This document shows, piece by piece, positions 16,267 to 24,998 of a stretch of 58,561 nt of DNA. How positions within the stretch are numbered: position 1 is the first letter of the stretch; each line of letters begins with the position of its first letter. A model generated the notes under the pieces. That model searched no databases. It was given only the letters and a program-made list of their open reading frames with translations, and was not told the DNA's origin. The stretch spans positions 1 through 58,561 of the forward strand of contig DKSD01000016.1 of the NCBI GenBank assembly GCA_002473165.1. The letters are read 5' to 3'. Made by a program: the position numbers and the translations under genes. Origin of the DNA: Succinatimonas sp. UBA7265. Lineage in GTDB: Bacteria > Pseudomonadota > Gammaproteobacteria > Enterobacterales > Succinivibrionaceae.

Positions 16267-16309
16267 CCTTAAAATCCCTCAGTATTTACACCAAAACAGG
16301 ATTTTGAGG
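16267..16309 (+). promoter_or_regulatory. Inverted repeat that can sequester the ddh ribosome binding site
   Basis: CCTTAAAATCC (16267-16277) pairs with GGATTTTGAGG (16299-16309) in 10 of 11 positions, with a G-T pair at the other, around a 21-base loop. The 3' arm contains the GAGG ribosome binding site of ddh, whose ATG is at 16315. An mRNA hairpin here would hinder translation. Whether anything switches it is unknown. Confidence 0.45.
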
Positions 16310-16314
16310 TTCTT

Positions 16315-17298
16315 ATGACTATCAGAGCAGGCATTCTCGGTTACGGCAATTTAGGGCGCGGCGTTGAGGCCGCGGTGCAGACCGCTCCTGACATGGAGCT
16401 TGCCGCCGTGTTCACCAGGCGCGATCCTAAAAGCGTGAAGACTTTGACCGGAGTGCCGGTGGTGAGCGCCGGCGATGCCGCAGCCTGGGCCGATCGCATC
16501 GACGTTATGATCTTAGGCGGCGGCAGCGCCACCGATCTGCCCCGCCAGACGCCGGAATTTGCAAAACTCTTCAACTGCGTGGACAGCTTTGACACCCACG
16601 CAAAGATCCCGGAGCATTTTGAAGCTGTCGACCAGGCCGCCCGTGGCGCGGGCAAGCTTACTTTGATCTCCTGCGGCTGGGATCCGGGTCTGTTTTCGGT
16701 GCTGCGCTGCTTAAGCGAGTCGGTGCTGCCCCGCGGCAGGTCTTACACCTTCTGGGGCCGCGGTGTCAGCCAGGGGCACTCTGACGCCATCAGGCGCGTT
16801 GAAGGGGTGCGCGATGCCCGCCAGTACACCGTGCCGGTGGAGAAAGCTCTCGAAGAGGTGCGCTCAGGGGCCAATCCTGAACTGACCGCACGCCAGATGC
16901 ATACGCGAGAGTGCTATGTCGTGGCCAAGGGCGGAGCCGACAAAGAGAAAATCGCATCAAGGATCCGCTCCATGCCCAATTACTTTGAGCCGTACGACAC
17001 CACGGTAAATTTCATTTCCGAGGAAGAGCTGCAGCGCGATCATCAAGGGCTGCCGCACGGCGGCTTTGTGCTGCGTTCAGGCACAACCGGCCTTAAGGAT
17101 GAGATGTGCGAGCTTATAGAGTTCAGGCTCAAACTGGATTCTAACCCCCAGTTTACGGGGAGCGTGCTGGCAGCCTGCGCCCGCGCCGTGGTGAGAATGC
17201 GCGCCATGGGTCAAAGCGGCTGCCGCACGCTGTTGGATGTCGCGCCGGCCTGGCTGAGCCCGCGCGAGGGAGCGGAGCTTAGAAAAGCTTTACTTTAA
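16315..17298 (+). CDS. ddh: meso-Diaminopimelate D-dehydrogenase
   Basis: NADPH-dependent enzyme that interconverts tetrahydrodipicolinate and meso-diaminopimelate in one step, bypassing the succinylase branch of lysine/peptidoglycan synthesis. It has 327 residues, the usual size. The Rossmann motif GYGNLGRG is at residues 9-16. VFTRRDP, CVDSFDTHAKIPEHF, SCGWDPGLFSV and FWGRGVSQGHSDAIRRVEGV are family signatures for cofactor and substrate binding. The gene stands alone. The enzyme is patchily distributed in bacteria, so acquisition by transfer is possible. The ribosome binding site may be in a hairpin (16267-16309). Confidence 0.93.
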   Translation: MTIRAGILGYGNLGRGVEAAVQTAPDMELAAVFTRRDPKSVKTLTGVPVVSAGDAAAWADRIDVMILGGGSATDLPRQTPEFAKLFNCVDSFDTHAKIPEHFEAVDQAARGAGKLTLISCGWDPGLFSVLRCLSESVLPRGRSYTFWGRGVSQGHSDAIRRVEGVRDARQYTVPVEKALEEVRSGANPELTARQMHTRECYVVAKGGADKEKIASRIRSMPNYFEPYDTTVNFISEEELQRDHQGLPHGGFVLRSGTTGLKDEMCELIEFRLKLDSNPQFTGSVLAACARAVVRMRAMGQSGCRTLLDVAPAWLSPREGAELRKALL

Positions 17299-17369
17299 TC
17301 TTAGTTTTCATAAGATGGTGCTATAAAGTTCTTATATTTTAATTTCAATAAGTTTGTTTTGGATTTGTA

Positions 17370-17410
17370 ATTTGCTATATTGCGATATAGTATATCGTGA
17401 TATAGCAAAT
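17370..17410. repeat. 41-bp near-perfect palindrome before the second AAA ATPase
   Basis: Two 20-base arms around a single G match in 18 of 20 positions (ATTTGCTATAT..CGATATA with its complement); the two exceptions would be G-T pairs in RNA. It sits 32 bp before the ATPase start and is very AT-rich compared with the flanks. It could be an operator, a cruciform or a mobile-element end. Confidence 0.7.
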
Positions 17411-17442
17411 TTATTTTTAGCTGAAGATACTGCGATTTTAAA

Positions 17443-18858
17443 TTGAATAATCATAAATTTATCGGCAGAACTAAAGAGCTTGAGGCGTTGAACAAGCGCT
17501 ATGACAAAGGCGGCTATCAGTGCTGTGTCATCTACGGGCGCAGGCGTGTCGGCAAGACCTCGCTTATAAAAGCGTTTTGCGCCGGCAAAAGGAGAGTTTT
17601 CTTTACTGCACTTGAGTCCGGCACGGCTGAGAATCTGGATGCTCTAAGCCGCAGCATCGCAGCGGGGGCAGGCGGCGCGGCGTCTGGCGTCGCGCCTTAT
17701 CGAAGCTTTCAGGAGGCGCTCGACGCGCTTACAGTCCTGGCAAAAGAAGACCGGCTCATTTTGGTTTTTGACGAGTTCCCGTATCTGGCGCAGGCCTGTG
17801 CGCCCTTTATTTCGATGCTTCAGGCGCAGATCGACGGCAAATGGAAGGATCTCGACATATTTTTGATCTTAAGCGGCTCTTCGATGAGCTTTATGGAGGA
17901 GCGGGTACTGGGAGCCAAAAGCCCGCTCTTTGGCCGCAGGACGGCGCAAATAAAGCTGGAGCCTTTTTCTTTTGCTGAGACCATCGAGTATTTCCCGCAC
18001 ATGAACACTGAAGATCTGGCCGTCATTTACGGCGTGACTGGCGGTGTTCCCATGTATCTTGAGCAAATGGACGAGGAGCTTTCGTTGCAGGAGAACCTCA
18101 GCGAAAACTTCTTCAGCAAAGACTCGCTGTTGCGCGATGAGCCGAATTTTTTGTTAAGGCAGGAACTGCGCGAGCCCAGGATCTATGGCAGCGTGCTTGA
18201 AGCCATTGCCTCAGGCGGCACCAAACTCAGCGAGATCGCCTCGAAAACCGGTATGCCCTCAGGGCAGTGCGTGAGTTATCTTAAAAAACTTATGGAACTG
18301 GGGATCGTCTCCAAGGAGATCCCTTTTGGGCAAAAGACCTGTAAAAAGAGCGGGTACGTTATAAGCGACGGGATGTTCCGCTTTTGGTACCGCTTTGTGC
18401 CAAAGTATGCGCCGCTGAGCGACAACCTGAGCCCGGAGGCGGTCATAGAACAGATCTTCTCAGGCGAAATCCAGGATTTTACGGCCGGGGTCTTTGAAAA
18501 GATCTGCACACAATGGCTGTGGCGCGAAAACCGTCTGGGCAGACTTCCTTTCCTGATGCTCAATGCCGGCAGGTGGTGGGGGCCAGATCCCAAGACCCGG
18601 CAGCAGGAGGAGATCGACATCGTAGGGCAGGGAACAGACGGGGACATGCTTTTTTGCGAGTGCAAATGGCGCAATGAGGACTGCGATGATGACGTGCCCG
18701 ACACCCTGATAAGGCGCGGCAACCTTCTGAAAGCCCGGACACGGCACTATATTATTTTTGCAAAGCGCGGATTTTCTGCGCGCTGCAAAAGAAAAGCCGC
18801 CGCGGCAGGCGTGCGGCTCGTGAGCTTTAGGGAAATGTTCGCGCCGGCAGGGCGTTAA
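17443..18858 (+). CDS. AAA-family ATPase with DUF234-like nuclease-type domain
   Basis: A 471-residue relative of the ATPase at 8743-10164. Walker A GRRRVGKT lies at the same residues (32-39), Walker B is LILVFDEFPYL, a winged-helix segment follows (GTKLSEIASKTGMPSGQCVSYLKKLMELG), and the C-terminal EEIDIVGQGTDGDMLFCECKW has the D...ExK pattern. The start is TTG 17443 with a weak upstream signal. The two proteins differ clearly in sequence, so this is not a recent duplication. Role unknown; families of this type multiply in anaerobe genomes. A 41-bp palindrome precedes it and no terminator is seen after it. Confidence 0.82.
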   Translation: MNNHKFIGRTKELEALNKRYDKGGYQCCVIYGRRRVGKTSLIKAFCAGKRRVFFTALESGTAENLDALSRSIAAGAGGAASGVAPYRSFQEALDALTVLAKEDRLILVFDEFPYLAQACAPFISMLQAQIDGKWKDLDIFLILSGSSMSFMEERVLGAKSPLFGRRTAQIKLEPFSFAETIEYFPHMNTEDLAVIYGVTGGVPMYLEQMDEELSLQENLSENFFSKDSLLRDEPNFLLRQELREPRIYGSVLEAIASGGTKLSEIASKTGMPSGQCVSYLKKLMELGIVSKEIPFGQKTCKKSGYVISDGMFRFWYRFVPKYAPLSDNLSPEAVIEQIFSGEIQDFTAGVFEKICTQWLWRENRLGRLPFLMLNAGRWWGPDPKTRQQEEIDIVGQGTDGDMLFCECKWRNEDCDDDVPDTLIRRGNLLKARTRHYIIFAKRGFSARCKRKAAAAGVRLVSFREMFAPAGR

Positions 18859-18950
18859 ATTTTATGCACTCCATTGACCTTTGCGCCCGAATGTGAGGCA
18901 GATCAGGGGCTTTTGTGTCACCATGCTTTCAGCTTTAAGCAGGAGCACCG

Positions 18951-20867
18951 ATGCAGACACCCAATGAAACGGAACTTGAGGAACGCTATCTTCGCGAGCT
19001 TTCCAAGTCATTTCCCAACCGTTACGCGGCCGTAACCGAGATCATCAATCTCCAGGCCATCCTGAACCTTCCCAAAGGCACAGAGCACTTCGTCTCCGAC
19101 GTGCACGGCGAGTACGAATCCTTCGTGCAGATCTTAAACAACTGCTCCGGCGTCATCCGCGACAAGGTGAACCTGCTTTTCCCTGAGCTCGCGCCTGAGG
19201 ACAAAGACGAACTCTGCACGCTCATTTATTACCCGCGGCAGGTGCTGCAAAAAGAGGCCGGCGAGCGCGAGGGCGATCCCGAGTGGTACCTGACGCTGCT
19301 GCGCCGCCTGGTGGAACTGGCTTCTTACCTCTCCTCAAAGTACACCCGCTCCAAGGTGCGCAAGGCACTGCCTGACGAATTCCGCTTTGTCATAGATGAG
19401 CTCATGCACGCCAAGGAGGATGAGGCGCGCACCCGGGCGCGTTACCACCGCCGCATCCTCGATTCGGTCATCGACACCGGTTCGGCCCCGGATTTCATTG
19501 AAGAGCTGTGCACGCTGATCAAGCGCCTGGCAGTCGATCACCTGCATGTTGTGGGCGACATCTTTGACCGCGGCCCCGCCCCTGACAAAGTCCTCGATCT
19601 GCTGATGCGCCACCACCATCTGGACATCCAGTGGGGCAACCATGACGTGCTGTGGATGGGCGCGGCCTGCGGCAGCGCTGCCTGCTGCTTAAACGCGGTG
19701 CGCAACAATGTGCGCTATGACAACCTTGAAATGCTCGAGCGAGGCTACGGCATCAGCTTAAGGCGCCTGGCGCTCTTTGCCGATCGCACTTACAGCAAGG
19801 AAGGCGCGTCGCCCATGGAAAAGGCTGTGAGCGTCATCTGCCTCAAGCTTGAGGAGCAGCTAATCAATGCCCATCCTGAGTACGGCATGCAGTCGCGGTT
19901 GCTGCTCAAAAACCTGCGCCCTGAATCAGGAACGGTGCGCCTTGACGGGCGCGACTGGCAGTTGCGCTGGACGGATTTCCCCACGCTGGATCCTGAGCAT
20001 CCTGAACACCTTTCAAAAGAAGAACAGGAAGTTGTTGACGATCTGGTGCGCAGTTTCAAGGAAAACCGCCGCCTTGGCGGGCACGTGAATTTTCTGTGCT
20101 CGCACGGCTCCATGTACCTGCGCTGCAACGGCAACCTGCTCTACCACGGCTGTATCCCTTTCAGCGGCGACGGCACGTTCGCGAGGATCCTCTGCGACGG
20201 CGAATACCTCTCGGGCAGGGCATATCTTGATTACTGCGATCGCCGCGTGCGCCGCGCCTGGGACGATCGGCGGACAGAAGATCTCGATTTTATGTGGTAT
20301 CTGTGGTGCGGCGAGCTCTCGCCGCTGTCAGGCCGTGTCGTCAAGACCTTTGAGAACGCGCTGCTCAAAGAGAGCGAGATCAAGCTTGAGCCGCGTAATC
20401 CTTATTACCTGCTCTACCGCTCCGAGGAGATCTGCAAGCTCATCCTCCGCGAGTTCGGGCTCGATCCCGAAAGCGGTCACATCATAAACGGACACACTCC
20501 GGTGCGCGTGCGCGAAGGGGAGAGCGCGGTGCGCGGCAACGGCAAGCTGCTGGTGATAGACGGCGGTTTCTCGCGCGCCTACCAAAGCGTGACCGGGATC
20601 GCCGGTTACACGCTCATCTACAACTCCCACAACCTGCGGCTTAAGGCGCACCGGCCTTTTACCTCGATCCAGGACGCCATCGACAACCGCACCGACATCA
20701 TCTCAGATGAGATCTTAGTTGAGACATTCAAAAAGCGCCGTCCGGTAGCCGACTGTGACGACGGACGCGAGATCGCCCGCCAGATAGCGGATCTGAGCGC
20801 GCTGCTTGACGCCTACCGCAAGGGCCGGATCCGCGAATCCGGCCTGCAAAAGCGCGAGACGCTCTGA
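18951..20867 (+). CDS. fbp: Fructose-1,6-bisphosphatase, class III
   Basis: Hydrolyses fructose-1,6-bisphosphate to fructose-6-phosphate, the committed step of gluconeogenesis. The 638 residues and the metallophosphatase motifs FVSDVHGEYESF, VVGDIFDRGPAPD, QWGNHDVLWMGA and INGHTPVR identify the Bacillus-type class III enzyme, not the class I Fbp of enteric bacteria. The ATG follows AGCAGGAG. A 16-bp AT-rich hairpin (20877-20912) lies just after the stop. Presence beside pflB suits an anaerobe that builds sugars from fermentation intermediates. Confidence 0.95.
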   Translation: MQTPNETELEERYLRELSKSFPNRYAAVTEIINLQAILNLPKGTEHFVSDVHGEYESFVQILNNCSGVIRDKVNLLFPELAPEDKDELCTLIYYPRQVLQKEAGEREGDPEWYLTLLRRLVELASYLSSKYTRSKVRKALPDEFRFVIDELMHAKEDEARTRARYHRRILDSVIDTGSAPDFIEELCTLIKRLAVDHLHVVGDIFDRGPAPDKVLDLLMRHHHLDIQWGNHDVLWMGAACGSAACCLNAVRNNVRYDNLEMLERGYGISLRRLALFADRTYSKEGASPMEKAVSVICLKLEEQLINAHPEYGMQSRLLLKNLRPESGTVRLDGRDWQLRWTDFPTLDPEHPEHLSKEEQEVVDDLVRSFKENRRLGGHVNFLCSHGSMYLRCNGNLLYHGCIPFSGDGTFARILCDGEYLSGRAYLDYCDRRVRRAWDDRRTEDLDFMWYLWCGELSPLSGRVVKTFENALLKESEIKLEPRNPYYLLYRSEEICKLILREFGLDPESGHIINGHTPVRVREGESAVRGNGKLLVIDGGFSRAYQSVTGIAGYTLIYNSHNLRLKAHRPFTSIQDAIDNRTDIISDEILVETFKKRRPVADCDDGREIARQIADLSALLDAYRKGRIRESGLQKRETL

Positions 20868-20876
20868 ACATTCTTT

Positions 20877-20912
20877 ATTATTTAACCTGCTTTAATAAGC
20901 GGGTTAAATAAT
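20877..20912. terminator. Long AT-rich hairpin between fbp and pflB
   Basis: ATTATTTAACCTGCTT pairs with AAGCGGGTTAAATAAT (15 of 16 plus one G-T) around TAAT. No T run follows, so it may be a terminator aided by its AT-rich outer stem, an mRNA-stabilising structure, or a protein site for pflB control. Confidence 0.5.
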
Positions 20913-21087
20913 TACCGCGCCTAAGCTGTTATTCTCTGTAACTTTCCTGATTTTTTACTTAATTTTTTAGGCGTTTTGCCTTTGGCAGCCCCTGCATTGC
21001 TCGGTTAAAATTCAACGCACCTGAGACGGGCGCTCAGGCCGGGCCGCTGCGGCGGCTTGGGTTTTCCAAAAGATCGGAGATTTGGAC

Positions 21088-23334
21088 ATGAGAGAGCAAT
21101 GGCGCGGTTTCCGCGGCACCCACTGGCTTGACGACATCAACGTCAGGGACTTCATTCAGCACAATTACACCGCCTACGACGGCGACGAGTCCTTCCTTGA
21201 AGGCCCGACGCAGGCCACTGACACTCTGTGGGGTGCTTTGCAGGAGTTACAGCGTCAGGAACGCGCCAAAGGCGGAGTCCTCGATATGGAGACCGAGGTG
21301 GTCTCAGGGCTTACCGCCTACGGCCCTGGTTACATCGATGAGAAATTAAAAGATCTCGAAAAAGTAGTCGGTTTGCAGACTGACAAGCCTTTAAAGCGTG
21401 CTTTCATGCCTTACGGCGGCATCAAGATGGCCGAGGAGGCCTGCACCACCTACGGCTATACCCCCAATCCGAAATTCCACAAGATTTTCACCGAATACCA
21501 CAAGACGCACAACCAGGGCGTTTACGACGCCTACACCCCGGAGATGCGCCTTGCCCGCAAGAACAAGATCATCACCGGCCTGCCTGACACTTACGGCCGC
21601 GGCCGCATCGTCGGCGATTACCGCCGCGTTGCGCTCTACGGCATTGACTTCCTCGTAGCCAAAAAGAAAGAAGATTTTGCCAACTGCGGCTGCGGAGTCA
21701 TGACCGATGATGTCATCCGCCTGCGCGAGGAACTGGCTGAGCAGATCCGCGCCTTAAACGGCATGAAAGAAATGGCCAAAAGCTACGGCTTTGACATCTC
21801 CGCACCGGCGGCCAACGCCCGCGAGGCCGTGCAGTGGCTGTACTTTGGCTATCTTGCCGCCATCAAGACCCAGAACGGCGCCGCGATGTCCGTGGGCCGC
21901 GTCTCGACCTTCCTTGACATCTACATCAGCCGCGATCTTCAGGAAGGCACGCTTACCGAGAAAGAGGCCCAGGAACTCATAGATCATCTCGTCATGAAGT
22001 TCCGCATGGTGAAGTTCGCGCGCATCCCTTCGTACAACCAGCTCTTCTCGGGCGATCCGGTGTGGGCGACGCTCGAGGTCGCAGGTCTGGGCCAGGACGG
22101 CCGCCACATGGTCACGAAGAACGACTTCCGCTTCCTGCACACGCTCGAGAACATGGGCCCTTCGCCTGAGCCTAACCTCACGGTGCTTTATTCAAAACGC
22201 CTGCCTGACGCTTTCCGCCGTTACGCGGCGCACATCTCCGTCGTCTCTTCGTCCATCCAGTACGAGAACGACGACGTCATGCGCCCGGTGTGGGGCGATG
22301 ACTACTCGATCTGCTGCTGCGTGTCGGCAACCCAGACGGGCAAGGAGATGCAGTTCTTCGGGGCGCGCGCCAATCTCGCCAAAGCGCTGCTTTACGCGAT
22401 TAACGGCGGCGTCGACGAGAAGACGTTCATGCAGGTGGCTCCGGCCTACCGTCCGATCACCTCAGAATATCTCGATTACGACGAGCTATTAAAGCACTAT
22501 GACGTGATGCTCGACTGGCTGGCCGGACTTTATGTCAACGTGTTAAACCTCATCCAGTACATGCATGACAAGTACTATTACGAGGCCGCGGAGATGGCGC
22601 TCATCGACACGGACGTGCGCCGCACTTTCGCCACCGGCATCGCCGGCTTCTCGCATGTCGTCGATTCGCTTAGCGCCGTGAAGTTCGCCCGTGTCAAGGT
22701 GCTGCGCAACGAGCAGGGCATCGCCACCGGCTTTGAGACACAGGGCGATTTCCCGCGCTACGGCAACGACGACGATCGCGCTGATGAGATCGCCGTGAAA
22801 CTGCTCAAGACCTTCCTCACGAAGATCAAAAAGCACCACACTTACCGCGACAGCGAGCCTACGACCTCGATCCTCACTATCACCTCAAATGTGGTGTACG
22901 GCAAGGCCACCGGCTCCATGCCTGACGGCCGCAAAGCCGGCGAGCCGCTCTCACCGGGCGCCAACCCTTCATACGGCGCCGAGAAGAACGGGCTTCTGGC
23001 CTCGCTCAATTCCGTGGCCAAGCTCCCTTACGAGTATGCACTGGACGGCATCTCCAACACCCAGACCATCTCTCCTGACGCTTTGGGGCATGATCAGGGC
23101 GAGCGCGTCTCCAATCTCGTGAATGTCATGGACGGCTATTTCTCACAGGGCGCCCATCATCTCAACGTTAACGTCTTCGGCACTGAGAAGCTCGTCGATG
23201 CCATGGAACACCCTGAAAAACCCGAGTATGCTAATTTCACCATTCGCGTCTCCGGTTATGCCGTGAAGTTCATCGATCTCACGCGCGAGCAGCAGCTTGA
23301 CGTGATCTCCCGCACCTGCCACAAGCAGCTCTGA
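21088..23334 (+). CDS. pflB: Pyruvate formate-lyase (formate C-acetyltransferase)
   Basis: Glycyl-radical enzyme that splits pyruvate + CoA into acetyl-CoA + formate, the central anaerobic pyruvate route. It has 748 residues. The active-site cysteine pair lies in DYSICCCVSATQTGKEM, followed by QFFGARANLAKALLYAINGG as in E. coli. The radical loop is RVSGYAVKF near the C-terminus. I start at ATG 21088, with GGAG eight bases before; a TTG two codons upstream is less likely. The activase gene follows 66 bp later behind a terminator hairpin. No FocA transporter gene is present. Confidence 0.97.
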   Translation: MREQWRGFRGTHWLDDINVRDFIQHNYTAYDGDESFLEGPTQATDTLWGALQELQRQERAKGGVLDMETEVVSGLTAYGPGYIDEKLKDLEKVVGLQTDKPLKRAFMPYGGIKMAEEACTTYGYTPNPKFHKIFTEYHKTHNQGVYDAYTPEMRLARKNKIITGLPDTYGRGRIVGDYRRVALYGIDFLVAKKKEDFANCGCGVMTDDVIRLREELAEQIRALNGMKEMAKSYGFDISAPAANAREAVQWLYFGYLAAIKTQNGAAMSVGRVSTFLDIYISRDLQEGTLTEKEAQELIDHLVMKFRMVKFARIPSYNQLFSGDPVWATLEVAGLGQDGRHMVTKNDFRFLHTLENMGPSPEPNLTVLYSKRLPDAFRRYAAHISVVSSSIQYENDDVMRPVWGDDYSICCCVSATQTGKEMQFFGARANLAKALLYAINGGVDEKTFMQVAPAYRPITSEYLDYDELLKHYDVMLDWLAGLYVNVLNLIQYMHDKYYYEAAEMALIDTDVRRTFATGIAGFSHVVDSLSAVKFARVKVLRNEQGIATGFETQGDFPRYGNDDDRADEIAVKLLKTFLTKIKKHHTYRDSEPTTSILTITSNVVYGKATGSMPDGRKAGEPLSPGANPSYGAEKNGLLASLNSVAKLPYEYALDGISNTQTISPDALGHDQGERVSNLVNVMDGYFSQGAHHLNVNVFGTEKLVDAMEHPEKPEYANFTIRVSGYAVKFIDLTREQQLDVISRTCHKQL

Positions 23335-23356
23335 AAACGGGTTAAGGCTTAAAGCG

Positions 23357-23387
23357 GGCGCCGGGGGATGACTCCGGCGCCTTTTTT
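23357..23387 (+). terminator. Terminator or attenuator between pflB and pflA
   Basis: GGCGCCGG and CCGGCGCC form an 8-bp GC stem with a 9-base loop, followed by six T. It lies 13 bp before the pflA start, so pflA would be expressed at a lower level through read-through. Confidence 0.8.
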
Positions 23388-23400
23388 GAAGGAGTTTTAC

Positions 23401-24123
23401 ATGAAAGGCAGGATCCATTCGTTTGAAACTTTCGGCTCGGTGGACGGGCCGGGGGTGCGCTTTGTGGTTTTTATGCAAGGCTGCCGGATGCGCTGCCGCT
23501 ACTGCCACAATCCGGATTCGTGGAAAATAAACGCCGGGGAGGAGTTTGAAGCCGCGGATGTGGCGCGGCGGGCGCTGCGTTATCGCGCCTACTGGGGCAA
23601 AGATGGCGGTGTTACCGTCTCAGGCGGCGAGGCGCTGCTGCAGCTTCAGTTCGTAACCGAACTTTTTACGATCTTAAAAAACGAAGGCGTCAATACCTGT
23701 CTGGACACCGCGGCCGGGCCTTATGAGAACACAGAGGCTTATCAGGAAGCGTTTGACGCCCTGATGGCGGTCACCGATCTCGTGATGCTTGACATAAAGC
23801 ATATCGATCCCAAACAGCACCGCAGTCTCACCGGGATCAGCAACGAGCGGATCTTAAAGTGCGCCCGGCATCTGGATGCGCTGGGCAAGCGCATGTGGAT
23901 CCGCCATGTGCTGGTGCCGGGGCTGACCGATGATGAGCCGTCGCTTAGGGCTTTAGGGAATTTTGTGAGGACGCTGCGCAATGTCAGCCGCTTTGAGATC
24001 CTGCCTTACCACAGCCTGGGGGCTTACAAGTGGGAGGCTTTGAAGATCCCGTACACGTTAAAGGACACCAGGCCGCCTTCAGAGGAGGAGATCGCAAGAG
24101 CCAGGCGCCTGATCGGAGTTTAA
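23401..24123 (+). CDS. pflA: Pyruvate formate-lyase-activating enzyme
   Basis: Radical SAM enzyme that puts the glycyl radical on PflB. From ATG 23401 (AAGGAG nine bases before) it has 240 residues, close to E. coli PflA (246). The [4Fe-4S] motif Cx3Cx2C is at Cys28, Cys32 and Cys35 (GCRMRCRYCHNPD). SVDGPGVRFVVFMQGC, GGVTVSGGEALLQ and the LDIKHIDPKQH stretch are family signatures. An upstream in-frame ATG at 23368 lies inside the terminator and is rejected. Confidence 0.96.
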   Translation: MKGRIHSFETFGSVDGPGVRFVVFMQGCRMRCRYCHNPDSWKINAGEEFEAADVARRALRYRAYWGKDGGVTVSGGEALLQLQFVTELFTILKNEGVNTCLDTAAGPYENTEAYQEAFDALMAVTDLVMLDIKHIDPKQHRSLTGISNERILKCARHLDALGKRMWIRHVLVPGLTDDEPSLRALGNFVRTLRNVSRFEILPYHSLGAYKWEALKIPYTLKDTRPPSEEEIARARRLIGV

Positions 24124-24212
24124 ATTTTGTCTCAATCTCCCTTGCAGAACAGCAAAGCAGTTGCGGATTTTAAAATGGCGTTTGGTCTTTAAAAATTTTA
24201 CAGGAAGCCCTT

Positions 24213-24968
24213 ATGAACATCAGCTGGAATGCCGCTGCATATAACGGTTCTTTCTCGTTTGTCTCCCGCCTTGGAAGTTCGCTTTTGGATCTCATCGAAG
24301 GCACCGGGCTTAGGGTGCTTGATTTAGGATGCGGCACCGGCACGCTTACGCATGAGCTGGCCTTGCGCGGTTTTGCAGTCACAGGCCTTGACGCCTCGGA
24401 AGAACAGCTCAAAAGGGCGAGCGCCGATTACCCTAAGACCCGCTTTTTAAAAGGCGATGCCTGTGATTTCAGCTTTGATGAGCCCTTTGATGCGGTGTTC
24501 TCCAATGCCGTGTTCCACTGGATAGACAAAGAGCGCCAGATGCCCATGCTCTCCTGCGTGCGCCGCGCCCTGAAAAAAGGCGGGCAGTTCGTGTTTGAGA
24601 TGGGCGGCCGGGGCAACAATGCCCTCATCCATGAGGCGCTGGCCAAATCTTTTGCGCAATGCGGCCTTGGGCCTTACCGCATGCCGTTTTATTTTCCGAA
24701 GATCGGAGAATACGCGCCCATGGTCGAGCAGGCGGGCTTTACGGTGCGTAAGGCCTGGCTTTTTGACCGCCCGACGCCGCTTAAGGGGCCGCACGGCCTT
24801 GAGGAGTGGATCAGAATGTTTGTTAAAACGCCTTTTGCGGGGATCGCCAAAGAGCAGACCGATGAAGTGATAGCGCGCACGGTGAGGGCGCTTGAGGGAA
24901 AGCTTTGCCATGACGGCAGGTGGCAGGCTGATTACGTCAGGCTGCGCATGGCTGCCGAGGCGATTTGA
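24213..24968 (+). CDS. Class I SAM-dependent methyltransferase
   Basis: A 251-residue soluble methyltransferase with motif I VLDLGCGTGTL (35-45), the acidic end of strand 2 at GLDAS, and motif IV FDAVFSNAVFHWI. Overall it resembles the trans-aconitate 2-methyltransferase/BioC-like subgroup (NAVFHW, later PFYFPKIGEYAPMVEQAGF). The methyl acceptor cannot be named. ATG follows CAGGAAG. It is a single gene ending convergently against a minus-strand gene. Confidence 0.78.
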   Translation: MNISWNAAAYNGSFSFVSRLGSSLLDLIEGTGLRVLDLGCGTGTLTHELALRGFAVTGLDASEEQLKRASADYPKTRFLKGDACDFSFDEPFDAVFSNAVFHWIDKERQMPMLSCVRRALKKGGQFVFEMGGRGNNALIHEALAKSFAQCGLGPYRMPFYFPKIGEYAPMVEQAGFTVRKAWLFDRPTPLKGPHGLEEWIRMFVKTPFAGIAKEQTDEVIARTVRALEGKLCHDGRWQADYVRLRMAAEAI

Positions 24969-24970
24969 GT

Positions 24971-24994
24971 TAAGGCGCGCCGCTGCGCGCCTTA
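24971..24994. terminator. GC hairpin between convergent genes
   Basis: TAAGGCGCGC and GCGCGCCTTA form a perfect 10-bp stem with a CGCT loop between two facing genes. Neither side has a real T run, so termination strength is uncertain. Confidence 0.5.
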
Positions 24995-24998
24995 CGGG

